Source of the DNA: Chitinophagales bacterium
GTDB taxonomy: Bacteria; Bacteroidota; Bacteroidia; Chitinophagales; Chitinophagaceae
Direction: 5' to 3'
DNA length: 64,000 bases
Assembly (NCBI GenBank): GCA_017303835.1
Contig: JAFLBI010000001.1
Coordinates: forward strand, 434,001-498,000
Both the position numbers and the translations under genes were made by a program. Shown piece by piece: positions 34,027-43,971 of the stretch (the stretch's first letter is position 1; each line of letters starts with the position of its first letter). The notes beneath the pieces are model-generated. The model was not told where the DNA came from. It ran no database searches and saw only the letters and a list, made by a program, of their open reading frames with translations.

Positions 34027-34992
34027 TTATTCCCAAACCAAAGCACTGGCACCTAGAATGGCGGCATCCGCTTCTTTCAGGTCGCTGAAAATCAAATTCA
34101 CCTTATTCCTGAAAATAGGGAGCACATTTGCTTCCATGGCCAACCTCGTTGGTTTAATCAGCATTTCGCCTGCAGCTGTAACACCACCAAATAAAACGAT
34201 GGCTTCAGGTGAGCTGAACATTACGAAATTAGCCAGAGCCAATCCAAGTATATTGCCTGTGTATTCGAAAACTTCCTTGCATAAGCCGCAGCCCTGCATG
34301 GCAGCATCGTATATAGCTTTGCTATCGATATCTTCTGCTTTGATTTTGCGTAAAGGGGTATCTACATCAGGATTTTTTTCCATTAATTCCAAAGCAGTTA
34401 AGCGCATGCCTGTTGCACTGCAATAGGCTTCTAAGCTGCCCTTCATGCCGGTACCCCAATGCTCACGGCCATCTGGAATTACAGTAACGTGACCAAGTTC
34501 GCCTGCAAAACCATCATGGCCATAGACGAGTTGTCCATTCACGATGATGCCGCTGCCAACACCCGTTCCCAATGTGATTACGATAAAGTCTTTCATGCCC
34601 TTGGCAGCACCATACATCATTTCACCTTGCGCTGCAGCATTGGCATCATTGGTGAGGATTGCGGGTATGCCAAATTTTTCGTTTACGATAGTCGCAATGG
34701 GCACAATGCCTTTCCACTTAAGATTGGGCGCATATTCAATAGTGCCTTTGTAGTAGTTGCCATTGGGGGCGCCCATGCCAATACCTTTAATCTTATCGAT
34801 ACCGCCAACTTTTTCAATCATGGGCTGCAGCTTTTCGTAGAGTTCTTCCACGAATGTGCCTACCTGCTCATGGTCTGTTGTACGCATCCTGTCCTGATAC
34901 CAGATATTACCACGCTTGTCTACTAATCCAAATTTGGTATTGGTACCGCCTATGTCTACACCTATGGCAAAAGAAGAAGGTTGTTCTGTCAT
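34027..34992 (-). CDS. ROK family sugar kinase (glucokinase-like)
   Basis: 321 residues starting MTEQPSSFAIGVDIGGTNTKFG, the ATP-binding phosphate-1 motif. LTNDANAAAQGEMMYGAAKG, ITLGTGVGSGIIVNG and GELGHVTV follow, with IVLFGGVTAAGEML near the end. The usual zinc motif CxCGxxGCxE is replaced by HWGTGMKGSLE, so all three cysteines are missing, while the first His in GELGH is kept. It probably phosphorylates glucose, in keeping with the adjacent sugar transporter (23 bp downstream of it) and the glgA/glgC genes. Substrate is inferred. Confidence 0.9.
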   Translation of the reverse strand: MTEQPSSFAIGVDIGGTNTKFGLVDKRGNIWYQDRMRTTDHEQVGTFVEELYEKLQPMIEKVGGIDKIKGIGMGAPNGNYYKGTIEYAPNLKWKGIVPIATIVNEKFGIPAILTNDANAAAQGEMMYGAAKGMKDFIVITLGTGVGSGIIVNGQLVYGHDGFAGELGHVTVIPDGREHWGTGMKGSLEAYCSATGMRLTALELMEKNPDVDTPLRKIKAEDIDSKAIYDAAMQGCGLCKEVFEYTGNILGLALANFVMFSSPEAIVLFGGVTAAGEMLIKPTRLAMEANVLPIFRNKVNLIFSDLKEADAAILGASALVWE

Positions 34993-35045
34993 ATACTTCA
35001 AATTCAACAGGTAGTCATGCACTACCTGTTACTGTGAAAAATCTA

Positions 35046-36650
35046 TTAATGTCCTCCTCCGATTTGTTTATCGAAATCAAGTCCCTGGCTCTTAAGTACA
35101 CTTTTCAGCTTGAGCGCTAATAAAGCCAGTAAGCCAAAGCATGCTGCAGCAATCAGGTAACTCTTATGCAATCCTAATACGCCATCGCCAAAAGCTCCCT
35201 GCAATGGAGGAATAACTGCACCACCCAAGATCATCATGATCAGCAGGGCAGAGCCTTCGCTAGTGTATTTGCCCAATCCACCAACACCCAATGAGAAGAT
35301 GCATGGCCACATAATTGAACAACACAGACCGCCTGCAATAAACGCGTATACTGACACAATACCTGTGGTAAATGAACCAATCAGCATGGCTACAGCGGCA
35401 AGAACAGAAAGTGTAAGCAAAGTTTTTACCGGCTTTTCTTGACCGTAGAAGAAAGCAGCAATGGCAATAGCAATGCAAATCGCATAAGGGAGCAAATTGC
35501 TTACATCGCTACCGTGTAAACTGTTGGCTGCGAGTACCACTGCAAATGCGATGAATGGAACAACGATGGTCGCGATTCTTTTGCTGGCTGCAGAAAGGTT
35601 AAACACAGAGATGGCTCCGGTCCAGCGACCAATCATCAAACTACCCCAATACAAGGAGATATATTGTGATATCTGGCTTTCATCCAAACCTGTTTCGTTG
35701 AAATAGCCCGGTTGCTTTAACAGCGCACCAAAATTGTTATCGATGGTTACTTCAACACCAACATACACGAAGATGCCGATCATACCATAGATCAACTGTG
35801 GGTATTTCATGGCACCCCAGCCTTCACTGGATTGTTCAGCCTTGCTATTACTGTAGAAGAGAATTAATATAACAACTAGCATAATGGCAATCAGTAACCA
35901 GAGTTTGGGTACTTCTGTAAACTGTCCAACTGCGATGATACCCAAGATAAGCAAGGTCATTACGCTCAAGGAGCTGGCCGCTTTGCCGGCTTTTTCAAAT
36001 GGTTCATTGTTCTTGCCTTCCGGTAGTTTGGAGAACTGGAAGAATAATGCAACAGCTGCAAATACCACTGCAACAATCAGGTATAGATTATTGATGTTTT
36101 TTACGGTTACTTCTACATCAGAAGATCCTACTGAGCCAAATAGGAAAAAGCTGACGATGATTGGTCCGAGTGTAGTACCTAATGAATTCACTCCACCACC
36201 CAGATTCAACCTGTGTGAACCTGTTGCGGGGTCGCCAAGTGCGATGGCAAATGGCTGAGCGCAGGTTTGCTGGAGCGAGAAGCCTAGCGCCACAACGAAT
36301 AATGAACCCAAAATGGCATTGAATGAATTGGCGTTGGCTGATGGGATGATCAGCAAAGCGCCAACCACAGAAATGGCCAGACCATAAATAATGCCCTTTT
36401 TGTAGCCAATATGGTTTACAATATCATAGCCCAAGAAATTAGAAAGAATAAACAGGATAAGCGAGCCGATGAAATAGGCGCCATAGAAAGCAGAGCCTAT
36501 TAATTGCGACTGTAATTGAGTGAGCTCGAAATGGGTTTTACAGAAAGGAATCAAGATACTATTAGAAGCAGCAATGAATCCCCAAAAGAAGAATACGGTA
36601 ACGAGTGTAGTTAGCGCGCCCTTGTTGGTTTCTTGGGTAGCAATGTTCAT
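35046..36650 (-). CDS. FucP/GluP-type sugar:proton MFS symporter
   Basis: 534 residues with twelve predicted membrane spans, plus extra. The start VTVFFFWGFIAASNSILIPFCK, then GFSLQQTCAQPFAIALGDPATGSHRLNLGGGVNSLGTTLGP, is the family's Q-rich conserved stretch. It is longer than typical FucP (about 440) because of internal loops with an insert of more spans. It likely imports glucose, galactose or related sugar with protons across the inner membrane. It precedes the ROK kinase gene (transcribed first), so transport and phosphorylation are coupled. Divergent from glgA. Confidence 0.92.
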   Translation of the reverse strand: MNIATQETNKGALTTLVTVFFFWGFIAASNSILIPFCKTHFELTQLQSQLIGSAFYGAYFIGSLILFILSNFLGYDIVNHIGYKKGIIYGLAISVVGALLIIPSANANSFNAILGSLFVVALGFSLQQTCAQPFAIALGDPATGSHRLNLGGGVNSLGTTLGPIIVSFFLFGSVGSSDVEVTVKNINNLYLIVAVVFAAVALFFQFSKLPEGKNNEPFEKAGKAASSLSVMTLLILGIIAVGQFTEVPKLWLLIAIMLVVILILFYSNSKAEQSSEGWGAMKYPQLIYGMIGIFVYVGVEVTIDNNFGALLKQPGYFNETGLDESQISQYISLYWGSLMIGRWTGAISVFNLSAASKRIATIVVPFIAFAVVLAANSLHGSDVSNLLPYAICIAIAIAAFFYGQEKPVKTLLTLSVLAAVAMLIGSFTTGIVSVYAFIAGGLCCSIMWPCIFSLGVGGLGKYTSEGSALLIMMILGGAVIPPLQGAFGDGVLGLHKSYLIAAACFGLLALLALKLKSVLKSQGLDFDKQIGGGH

Positions 36651-36720
36651 GGCGATCGTTGGTTTGATTTTGAATGCTGAAAGTATAAAAAATTATGCTA
36701 TGAAAATTTTTATCCTTCCA

Positions 36721-36750
36721 TTGCAAGTAATTGTTTTTCATCCTATCTTG
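36721..36750 (+). promoter_or_regulatory. promoter of glgA
   Basis: TTG (36721-36723) and TATCTTG (36744-36750) are 20 bp apart, near the phylum consensus, 35 bp before the glgA start codon. The divergent MFS gene begins 70 bp to the left. Confidence 0.5.
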
Positions 36751-36785
36751 ACACCTGTAGCTGGTTTTTCCCCTAAACATTCATT

Positions 36786-38213
36786 ATGGAAATTGTACAC
36801 ATCAGTGCAGAAGCATATCCCATGGCAAAAGCAGGTGGCTTGGGCGATGTGGTAGGTGCTTTGCCAAAGTACCAGACAAAAGCAGGGCATGTGGCCAAAG
36901 TAGTGATGCCCATGTATCGTACTAAATTCTTGTACGATAACCAGTGGGATGTAGACTTTAAAGGAAAAGCCTGGCTGGGCGACTGGCAATTTGATTTCAC
37001 CATAATCAAACTCTCGAGTAAGGATCTTGGGTATGATTTATTTCTGGTAGATATCAATGGGCTGCTCGATAGACAAAAAGTATATGGCTATGATGATGAT
37101 GCCGAAAGATTCACGGCTTTTCAGATAGCTGTACTGCAATGGATGGTGCAGTGGCAGCATGTTCCGGATATTGTGCACTGTCATGATCATCATACAGGCC
37201 TGATTCCTTTTATGATGAAACACTGTTATGCTTACAGAAATAAGTTAAGCAATGTGCCCAGCGTGCTTACCATCCATAATGCACAATACCAGGGTTGGAT
37301 GGGCTGGGATAAAAGCAAGTACATACCTGAGTGGGATAGCTGGCGCTGGGGCGATCTGGACTGGGCCAATAGTATCAACCCACTTGCTAGTGCGATTAAA
37401 TGTGCCTGGCGTGTTACTACGGTTAGCCAGAGCTATATGGATGAACTTCGTTACAACAGCAATGGATTAGAGGCTTTGTTTGAGTATGAAAAGGGGAAGT
37501 GCAGCGGTATTCTGAACGGTATTGATTATGATGTCTGGAATCCGGCAGATGATAAATATTTGACGACACATTACGATACCAATAGTATTCAGAAAGGTAA
37601 ACAGGCCAATAAAGAGCAGCTCTGCGAGCGCTTCCGATTGGATGCATCCAAGCCTTTGTTTGTATTTATTGGCAGACTTGTTGGAGAAAAAGCTGCTGAA
37701 ATACTGCCCGATACCATTGCGACAGCCATTCATCAAAGTGCAGGGGCGGGACAGTTTCTGGTGCTGGGCAGTGGTGACCCAACTGTAGAAAGACAGCTGA
37801 ATGACCTGAAGTTCGATTCATTTGTTGCACAGCACTATAATTGCTATATTGGATACGACGAAGCGCTAAGCCATGTGATGTATGCCGGGGCTGATTTTCT
37901 ACTCATGCCCAGTCGAGTGGAGCCATGTGGCTTAAATCAAATGTATGCACTCCGTTATGGTACAGTACCCATGGTGAGAAGTACCGGAGGTTTACAAGAT
38001 ACAGTAGTGGATATGGGTGATTGGGAAGGCTTTGGTATTCGTTTTACACATGCTACAACCAGCGACCTCCTCCATGCAATTGGTAGGGCTTTGGAAGTGT
38101 ATGGCGATAAAGAACAAATGGATAGAATGCGTCAGTACATGATGCAGATTGATCACAGCTGGGAAAGCTCAGTTAATGCTTACCTGCAGTTGTATCAATC
38201 CTTAAAAGCTTAA
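36786..38213 (+). CDS. glgA: glycogen synthase (GT5)
   Basis: 475 residues. The ADP-glucose binding motif appears as AYPMAKAGGLGDVVGALP, and the C-terminal part has IGRLVGEKAAEI and PSRVEPCGLNQMYALRYGTVPMVRSTGGLQDTV, the GT5 catalytic region. It transfers glucose from ADP-glucose to an alpha-1,4-glucan. glgC follows after 30 bp, giving an ADP-glucose producing and using pair in one operon. Confidence 0.96.
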   Translation: MEIVHISAEAYPMAKAGGLGDVVGALPKYQTKAGHVAKVVMPMYRTKFLYDNQWDVDFKGKAWLGDWQFDFTIIKLSSKDLGYDLFLVDINGLLDRQKVYGYDDDAERFTAFQIAVLQWMVQWQHVPDIVHCHDHHTGLIPFMMKHCYAYRNKLSNVPSVLTIHNAQYQGWMGWDKSKYIPEWDSWRWGDLDWANSINPLASAIKCAWRVTTVSQSYMDELRYNSNGLEALFEYEKGKCSGILNGIDYDVWNPADDKYLTTHYDTNSIQKGKQANKEQLCERFRLDASKPLFVFIGRLVGEKAAEILPDTIATAIHQSAGAGQFLVLGSGDPTVERQLNDLKFDSFVAQHYNCYIGYDEALSHVMYAGADFLLMPSRVEPCGLNQMYALRYGTVPMVRSTGGLQDTVVDMGDWEGFGIRFTHATTSDLLHAIGRALEVYGDKEQMDRMRQYMMQIDHSWESSVNAYLQLYQSLKA

Positions 38214-38243
38214 ATAGTTTTTCAAATCATATAACAGGATATT

Positions 38244-39527
38244 ATGCAGAATATTTCAAGTCAGGTACTAGCAGTGATTTTGGGTGGAGGAGCAGGTACT
38301 CGTTTGTACCCACTTACCGCAAGCAGATCCAAGCCGGCTGTTCCGATTGCCGGTAAATATCGTTTGGTGGATATCCCCATCAGCAACTGTATCAACTCCA
38401 ACATCAACAGGATGTTCGTCTTGACGCAGTTCAACTCTGCTTCACTCAATAAGCACATTAAGAATACGTATCAGTTTTCCGTATTCAGCTCGGGTTTTGT
38501 TGACATCCTTGCTGCTGAGCAAACACCTGATAATCCAGGTTGGTTTCAGGGCACCGCTGATGCAGTAAGACAATCTCTTCGCCATATTTCTAATCTGGAT
38601 TTTGAGTATGTACTCATTCTGAGTGGTGATCAGTTGTATCAGATGGATTTCACAGACATGCTGGCCGCACACAAAGAAAAGGGAGCTGATATCAGTATCG
38701 CTACTATTCCGGTAGGCGACAGAGATGCGCCTGAATTTGGTATCATGAAAACAGATGAAGCCAATAATATCACTGCATTCGTAGAAAAACCAAAGAAAGA
38801 AGTGCTTGGCGAGTGGGTCAGTGATACTGGTGCAGAAATGAAGGCACAGGGGCGTCATTACCTGGCATCTATGGGTATTTACATCTTCAATAAGCAAGTG
38901 CTGAAAAACCTCTTGTTGGAAGTACACCCGAATGCAACAGATTTTGGTAAAGAAATCATTCCTAACTCTATTGAAAGCGGTAGGGTTGTTAGCTTCCAGT
39001 ATGATGGTTATTGGACAGATATCGGTAATATCTATTCTTTCTATGAAGCCAACCTGGCACTGACTGATGAGATTCCTCCATTCAACCTGTTCGATAATAA
39101 TAAGCTCGTGTACAGCCGTGCACGTATGTTGCCTCCGGCCAAAATAAGTGGTACTACTTTAGAAAGGACAGTCATTGCTGATGGCTGTATCATTCATGCT
39201 TCCAGACTGGAGAATTGCGTAGTAGGTATTCGCTCCAGAATTGGTCATGGTACAACGGTTGTAAGCACCTATATCATGGGTAACGATTATTACGAAACCA
39301 TAGAGCAAATGGCTGAGAATGTGAGTAAGGGTAAACCGAAAATCGGTATCGGTGAGCGCTGCTATATCAAAGATGCGATTCTGGATAAGAATTGTCGTAT
39401 TGGTAATGATGTTCGCATCAACGGCGGTAAGCACTTGGAAAACACAGATCATGCCCTTTATGCCATTAAAGATGGTATTGTTGTAGTGAAGAAAGGAGCA
39501 GTACTTCCGGACGGTTTTGTGATCTAA
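38244..39527 (+). CDS. glgC: glucose-1-phosphate adenylyltransferase
   Basis: 427 residues. The nucleotidyltransferase motif is ILGGGAGTRLYPLTASRSKPAVPIAGKYRLVDIPISNCINS, followed by FQGTADAVRQS, LSGDQLYQMDF, FVEKPK and YWTDIGNI, and a C-terminal left-handed beta-helix (IGHGTTV, NCRIGNDVRINGG). It makes ADP-glucose from glucose-1-phosphate and ATP; this is the usual control point of glycogen synthesis through allosteric effectors. It ends with a terminator. Confidence 0.97.
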   Translation: MQNISSQVLAVILGGGAGTRLYPLTASRSKPAVPIAGKYRLVDIPISNCINSNINRMFVLTQFNSASLNKHIKNTYQFSVFSSGFVDILAAEQTPDNPGWFQGTADAVRQSLRHISNLDFEYVLILSGDQLYQMDFTDMLAAHKEKGADISIATIPVGDRDAPEFGIMKTDEANNITAFVEKPKKEVLGEWVSDTGAEMKAQGRHYLASMGIYIFNKQVLKNLLLEVHPNATDFGKEIIPNSIESGRVVSFQYDGYWTDIGNIYSFYEANLALTDEIPPFNLFDNNKLVYSRARMLPPAKISGTTLERTVIADGCIIHASRLENCVVGIRSRIGHGTTVVSTYIMGNDYYETIEQMAENVSKGKPKIGIGERCYIKDAILDKNCRIGNDVRINGGKHLENTDHALYAIKDGIVVVKKGAVLPDGFVI

Positions 39528-39549
39528 TCACACACCCAAAAAACTAATT

Positions 39550-39575
39550 AAGCATCTCGTAAGGGATGCTTTTTT
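39550..39575 (+). terminator. terminator of the glgA-glgC transcript
   Basis: AAGCATCTC pairs with GGGATGCTT (one G-U pair) around a GTAA loop, followed by TTTT. Confidence 0.85.
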
Positions 39576-39576
39576 A

Positions 39577-39603
39577 TTGTACTTTTAGACATCATGTAAT
39601 TTG
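39577..39603 (+). promoter_or_regulatory. promoter before the SLC45-like transporter
   Basis: TTG (39577-39579) and TAATTTG (39597-39603) are 17 bp apart, directly after the glgC terminator and 20 bp before the next start codon. Confidence 0.45.
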
Positions 39604-39623
39604 TACATATTCAATCGATTGCT

Positions 39624-40964
39624 ATGGCCCTTGGACAAGCCCCCAATAACACTTCATCCGCCAATAAACCCCTCTTAAGTTTCTGGCAGATTTGGAATAT
39701 CAGTTTCGGTTTCTTAGGTGTTCAGATTGGTTATTCTTTGCAGAATGCCAATACCAGTCGTATCCTCTCCGCTTTGGATGCTGATCCGCATCACCTGAGT
39801 TTGTTCTGGCTGGCAGCTCCCTTAGCCGGATTGATTGTCCAGCCAATTGTTGGTTTGTCCAGCGATAAAACCTGGACCAAGCTTGGCCGTAGAATTCCGT
39901 TTATTCTGGGCGGTGCCATTGTCTCAGCAGGAGCCATGTTCTTTATGCCCAATTCAGAACACTTTGCCGCTTTACTGGCTCCATTGATCTTTGGCGCCAC
40001 CATGTTATTGCTCATGGATACTTCTTTCAATGTAACCATGCAGCCTTTCCGTGCTTTGGTAAGCGATATGGTACCAGATAGCCAGCGAAACAAAGGCTAT
40101 TCTATTCAAAGCTTTTTGATCAATGCCGGTGCAGTAGTGGGTTCACTCTTGCCGTTTATTTTAACCAGCATCGGTGTAGCCAATGAGCCTGCTGAAGGAC
40201 AGAAAGTGGCACCTACGGTTATTTGGTCGTTTTACTTTGGTGGTGCTGTATTGTTGTTAAGTGTGTTGTGGACATCCTTCCGTACCAAAGAATATCCTCC
40301 CGAAGAATATGCGAAGTACAATAACATCTCAACAGAGCAGGAAGAGAAGAAAAGCTTTATGCAATTGCTTGCCAATATTCCCACAGCTATGTGGCAATTG
40401 GCAGTAACCCAATTTTTCTCTTGGTTTTCTTTATTCCTGATGTGGGTGTATACTACGCAAGGTATTGCACAGCATATCTGGGGTGTAACGGATCCAAAAT
40501 CAAAAGAATTCAACGAAGCAGGTAACTGGACAGGTGTGATCTTTGCAGCCTACAGTGTATTTGCGGCTTTGTACTCTTTGGTCTTAACACCGCTTGCGGA
40601 TAAGTTTGGCAGAAAAAATACTTATGCGGTGTCTTTGCTGGCAGGTGGTTTGGGATTGATTTCTATGGTATTTATTGAAGACAAGAATCTCCACTTTCTT
40701 GCAATGGTAGGTGTTGGCGTGGCTTGGGCGGCTATTCTGGCCATGCCTTATGCTATTTTATCTTCATCGTTGCCCGCAAAGCAAACCGGTGTATACATGG
40801 GGATATTTAATATCACCATTACTGTTCCACAGATAGCTGCAGGGTTATTAGGTGGTGTGGCATTGAGTTTATTGAACGAACAAGCCATTAACGTGATTGG
40901 TTTGTCTGGTGTGTCTATGTTGCTGGCAGGCATTTTTGCAAAACTTGTAATCAAATCTGAGTAA
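39624..40964 (+). CDS. SLC45-like (glycoside-pentoside-hexuronide type) sugar MFS transporter
   Basis: 446 residues with twelve predicted spans. SFWQIWNISFGFLGVQIGYSLQNANTSRIL, PLAGLIVQPIVGLSSDKTWTKLGRRIPFI, and FNVTMQPFRALVSDMVPDSQRNKGYSIQS are typical of bacterial SLC45-like disaccharide carriers that import maltose or sucrose with protons. No phosphotransferase or ABC parts are near. The SusA-like amylase gene downstream suggests maltose or maltodextrin as substrate, by inference. Confidence 0.92.
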   Translation: MALGQAPNNTSSANKPLLSFWQIWNISFGFLGVQIGYSLQNANTSRILSALDADPHHLSLFWLAAPLAGLIVQPIVGLSSDKTWTKLGRRIPFILGGAIVSAGAMFFMPNSEHFAALLAPLIFGATMLLLMDTSFNVTMQPFRALVSDMVPDSQRNKGYSIQSFLINAGAVVGSLLPFILTSIGVANEPAEGQKVAPTVIWSFYFGGAVLLLSVLWTSFRTKEYPPEEYAKYNNISTEQEEKKSFMQLLANIPTAMWQLAVTQFFSWFSLFLMWVYTTQGIAQHIWGVTDPKSKEFNEAGNWTGVIFAAYSVFAALYSLVLTPLADKFGRKNTYAVSLLAGGLGLISMVFIEDKNLHFLAMVGVGVAWAAILAMPYAILSSSLPAKQTGVYMGIFNITITVPQIAAGLLGGVALSLLNEQAINVIGLSGVSMLLAGIFAKLVIKSE

Positions 40965-41008
40965 TAACTTTGTATAGCAGTCCCCCGGCTTCACTTAAAC
41001 CCATAATC

Positions 41009-42046
41009 ATGAAAAAAATTCTCTTTTCTGTTTTAATGCTGACCGGTGCTTATACTTCGCAGGCACAAGATTTTGATGTTATCATAGCAGGCTCTAAGCC
41101 TGATGCAAACAAGTATCTGGAAGGGTACCTAAGACCATTCGGTGAAGGCCAGATTTATAACATGGCTCGTGGCTGGAGCAGTACAGCAAAAGCCCATAAA
41201 TTTCTAGGATTTGATATCTCAGTTAATATGCAGGCGGCAATTGTGCCGGATAAGTTGCAGACATTTAATTTCCGCAACAGCGATTATTCTACCTTCTCTT
41301 TAGCAGGAGGAGCTACGAGTACAAATCTGCCTACTTTCCTTGGTGGTAAAACAACACAGGATATCAATGTAACCACTACTATAAACGGTCAAACAGCCAG
41401 AACAACTTTTCGTGCGCCAGACGGTATTGGTCAGGATATGAAAGATGCTATTGGCTTTGTAGCAGTGCCTCTTCCTGTGGCACAGGTTGGTATTGGATTT
41501 ATTAAGAATACTGATATCAAAGTGCGCTACTTTCCACAAACCAGTTTTGATGGGGTAAAAGTAGGTGTGTTTGGTGTGGGTTTGCAACATGAGTTTTCTT
41601 ATTTGCCGATTATTAAAAAAGCACCATTCCTGCGCTTGGCTGGTTTATTGGCCTACAATAAAGTAAGCTCAGAGTATGATTTGTCTGATGGTGGATTATC
41701 TGGTAGTAATCAACGTGCGCAAGTAGATATTTCAGCTTTAACTATTCAGGGTATGGCTTCTGTGAAGTTTCTGATTTTTGAAGTATATGCTTCAGCCGGC
41801 TTTATTGCTGGTAACAGCAATATTGGAATTAAAGGAAGTTATACGGCAACTTATACTGGTCCGCCACCAGCTAACTTACCTGTTACATCAACCATTGTGG
41901 ATCCTGTGGATTTGAAGTATACCCAAAGTGGGTTTACCAATACTTGGGGGCTTCGACTTAACCTCGCATTCTTGAAAGTGTATGCCGATTATACTTTTGC
42001 AAAGTACAATGGAGCAGGCGCTGGTATTGCATTGAGTATTCGTTAA
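41009..42046 (+). CDS. exported beta-barrel-like protein, DUF6588-like
   Basis: 345 residues from 41009, giving the signal peptide MKKILFSVLMLTGAYTSQAQ; an in-frame TTG at 40970 is rejected. PDANKYLEGYLRPFGEGQIYNMARGWSSTAKAHKFLGFDISV and later alternating strands ending YADYTFAKYNGAGAGIALSIR suggest an outer-membrane barrel. I think the family is DUF6588, but this is from memory. It lies between the sugar transporter and the GH13 gene, 10 bp before the latter. Function unknown; a link to sugar passage is a guess. Confidence 0.7.
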   Translation: MKKILFSVLMLTGAYTSQAQDFDVIIAGSKPDANKYLEGYLRPFGEGQIYNMARGWSSTAKAHKFLGFDISVNMQAAIVPDKLQTFNFRNSDYSTFSLAGGATSTNLPTFLGGKTTQDINVTTTINGQTARTTFRAPDGIGQDMKDAIGFVAVPLPVAQVGIGFIKNTDIKVRYFPQTSFDGVKVGVFGVGLQHEFSYLPIIKKAPFLRLAGLLAYNKVSSEYDLSDGGLSGSNQRAQVDISALTIQGMASVKFLIFEVYASAGFIAGNSNIGIKGSYTATYTGPPPANLPVTSTIVDPVDLKYTQSGFTNTWGLRLNLAFLKVYADYTFAKYNGAGAGIALSIR

Positions 42047-42056
42047 AAACAATCAT

Positions 42057-43904
42057 ATGTTAGGGAAAAGAGCAGGCATTATCTTGTTGGCATGTTTGCT
42101 AACAGGGGGGCTGTATGCCCAAATCAGTGTATATCCAACCAATTGGTGGGTGGGTATGAAGTGGAATAAAGTGCAGTTGCTAATCAAAGGCAGCAGTAAA
42201 GATTTTGCCGCTTCCAAATTTAGTGTGAATTATCCCGGTGTGCAATTGAATAAAGTATACCAACTGGATAATCCATTGTATATCGCAGCGGATATTACGA
42301 TTAGTCCTGCTGCAAAACCGGGAATAGTGAATCTGGAGTTTGCCGGTAAACAAGGCAAGCAAACTGTTTCGTGGGAGTTGAAACCACGCCGTGCAGGTAA
42401 GGGAACAGCATTTGCGCAAGGTGTACAACAGAAAGATTTTGTTTACCTCATCATGCCCGATCGTTTCCGTAATGGAGACTATAGTAATGATCGTATTGCT
42501 GGCTTGCGCGATCAAACCCTGAATCGTGATTCTGTGTATCACAGACATGGAGGCGATATCCAGGGTGTTATTGATGGTTTAGATTACTTGCAGCAGCTGG
42601 GTGTAACAACAGTATGGATGACGCCTGTGCTCGAGAATGATATGCCCGACAGAACAGAGCATGGCTATGCGATTACCAATCATTACAAAGTGGATCCTAG
42701 GCATGGCGGTAATCAAGCGTATAAAAAATTAAGTGATGAACTGCATAAGCGCGGCATGAAATTGATTCAGGATGCGGTGTACAATCACGTTGGTGTGGAA
42801 CATGAGTTTGTTATTGAACAGCCAACAAAAGATTGGTTGAATCAATGGCCTCAGTATACCAATACCAATTATAAGGATCAGGTATTTTTTGATCCCTATG
42901 TGGCACCTTCTGAAGCAGCAATCATGGAAAAGGGTTGGTTTACCAAGCAAATGCCTGATCTGAATCACAACAACCCCCTGGTAGCTAATTTCCTGATTCA
43001 GCATGCACTTTGGAGTGTGGAAGAATTTGGTGTAGACGGATGGAGAATAGATACCTATATCTATAACAATCTCGCTTTCATGAATCGTTGTAATAAAGCT
43101 TTACTCGATGAATATCCTAAGATGACCATGTTTGGTGAAACCTGGGTGCATGGTACAGCCAATCAGGCATATTTTGCAGACAACAATTTTCAAACTGCAT
43201 TCAAGAGTAATCTTCCGGGTGTAACAGATTTTCAAACGCTCTTCTATGGGATACTGCCTGCTTTGAATCAGCCATTTGGGTGGACAGAAGGGGTGAATAA
43301 GCTCTATACTACATTGAGTAATGATTTCCTGTATAAAGATCCTTCTCTGAACTGCATATTCCTGGATAATCACGATTTGAATCGTTTCTTTTCAGAAGTG
43401 AAAGAAGATGTAGGTAAGATGAAGATGGGATTAGCCTGGCTGCTGACAAGCAGAGGTATTCCGCAAATGTATTATGGAACAGAAGTGCTGATGAAAGGAG
43501 AGAAGAATCCGAATGATGGTTGGGTGAGATTGGATTTCCCGGGCGGCTGGAAGGGCGATCAAAAAAGCGCTTTCTCCGGTACCGGTTTAACTGCTGACGA
43601 ACTAGCTGTTCAGCAGTATACAGCCAAGTTGGCGAATTTCAGGAAGCAGTCGAGTGCGATCACAACCGGTAAAATGATGCAATATCTGCCCGTTGATGGT
43701 CTGTATGTTTACTTCCGGTATGATGCAAAGCAGACTGTAATGTGTGTGATGAATACTGCGGATAAAGAAATGAAAGTAGACTTTGCAAAGTATGCTGAAA
43801 GAACCAAAGGATTCAGTAGTGCAAAAGATGTGGTAACAGGAAATACACTTGGTAGCAGTTTTAGTATTCCTGCCAAGCAAATGTGGGTATTGGAACTGAA
43901 ATAG
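42057..43904 (+). CDS. periplasmic alpha-amylase/neopullulanase (GH13, SusA-like)
   Basis: 615 residues with a signal peptide (to about residue 21, ending GGLYAQ). A cyclomaltodextrinase N-terminal domain (about 22-120, NWWVGMKWNKVQLLIKG) precedes the GH13 barrel: GVTTVWMTPVLEND, QDAVYNHVG, VDGWRIDTYIY with nucleophile Asp, MFGETWVHG with acid/base Glu, and FLDNHDLNRFF with the transition-state Asp. It hydrolyses starch-derived maltodextrins in the periplasm. It ends a likely transporter/DUF/GH13 operon, closed by a terminator. Confidence 0.95.
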   Translation: MLGKRAGIILLACLLTGGLYAQISVYPTNWWVGMKWNKVQLLIKGSSKDFAASKFSVNYPGVQLNKVYQLDNPLYIAADITISPAAKPGIVNLEFAGKQGKQTVSWELKPRRAGKGTAFAQGVQQKDFVYLIMPDRFRNGDYSNDRIAGLRDQTLNRDSVYHRHGGDIQGVIDGLDYLQQLGVTTVWMTPVLENDMPDRTEHGYAITNHYKVDPRHGGNQAYKKLSDELHKRGMKLIQDAVYNHVGVEHEFVIEQPTKDWLNQWPQYTNTNYKDQVFFDPYVAPSEAAIMEKGWFTKQMPDLNHNNPLVANFLIQHALWSVEEFGVDGWRIDTYIYNNLAFMNRCNKALLDEYPKMTMFGETWVHGTANQAYFADNNFQTAFKSNLPGVTDFQTLFYGILPALNQPFGWTEGVNKLYTTLSNDFLYKDPSLNCIFLDNHDLNRFFSEVKEDVGKMKMGLAWLLTSRGIPQMYYGTEVLMKGEKNPNDGWVRLDFPGGWKGDQKSAFSGTGLTADELAVQQYTAKLANFRKQSSAITTGKMMQYLPVDGLYVYFRYDAKQTVMCVMNTADKEMKVDFAKYAERTKGFSSAKDVVTGNTLGSSFSIPAKQMWVLELK

Positions 43905-43922
43905 ATGAATACAACCTTACAT

Positions 43923-43956
43923 AGAAAAGCCCCGCAATCGCGGGGCTTTTCTTATT
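43923..43956. terminator. bidirectional terminator between GH13 and GLPGLI genes
   Basis: A perfect 13-bp stem AGAAAAGCCCCGC/GCGGGGCTTTTCT with an AATC loop serves both convergent transcripts. Confidence 0.92.
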
Positions 43957-43971
43957 TGTATCGTGATTAGG

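Noticed and set aside
38442..38927. 161-residue minus-strand frame inside glgC
   Set aside because: Antisense shadow of glgC; no family features.
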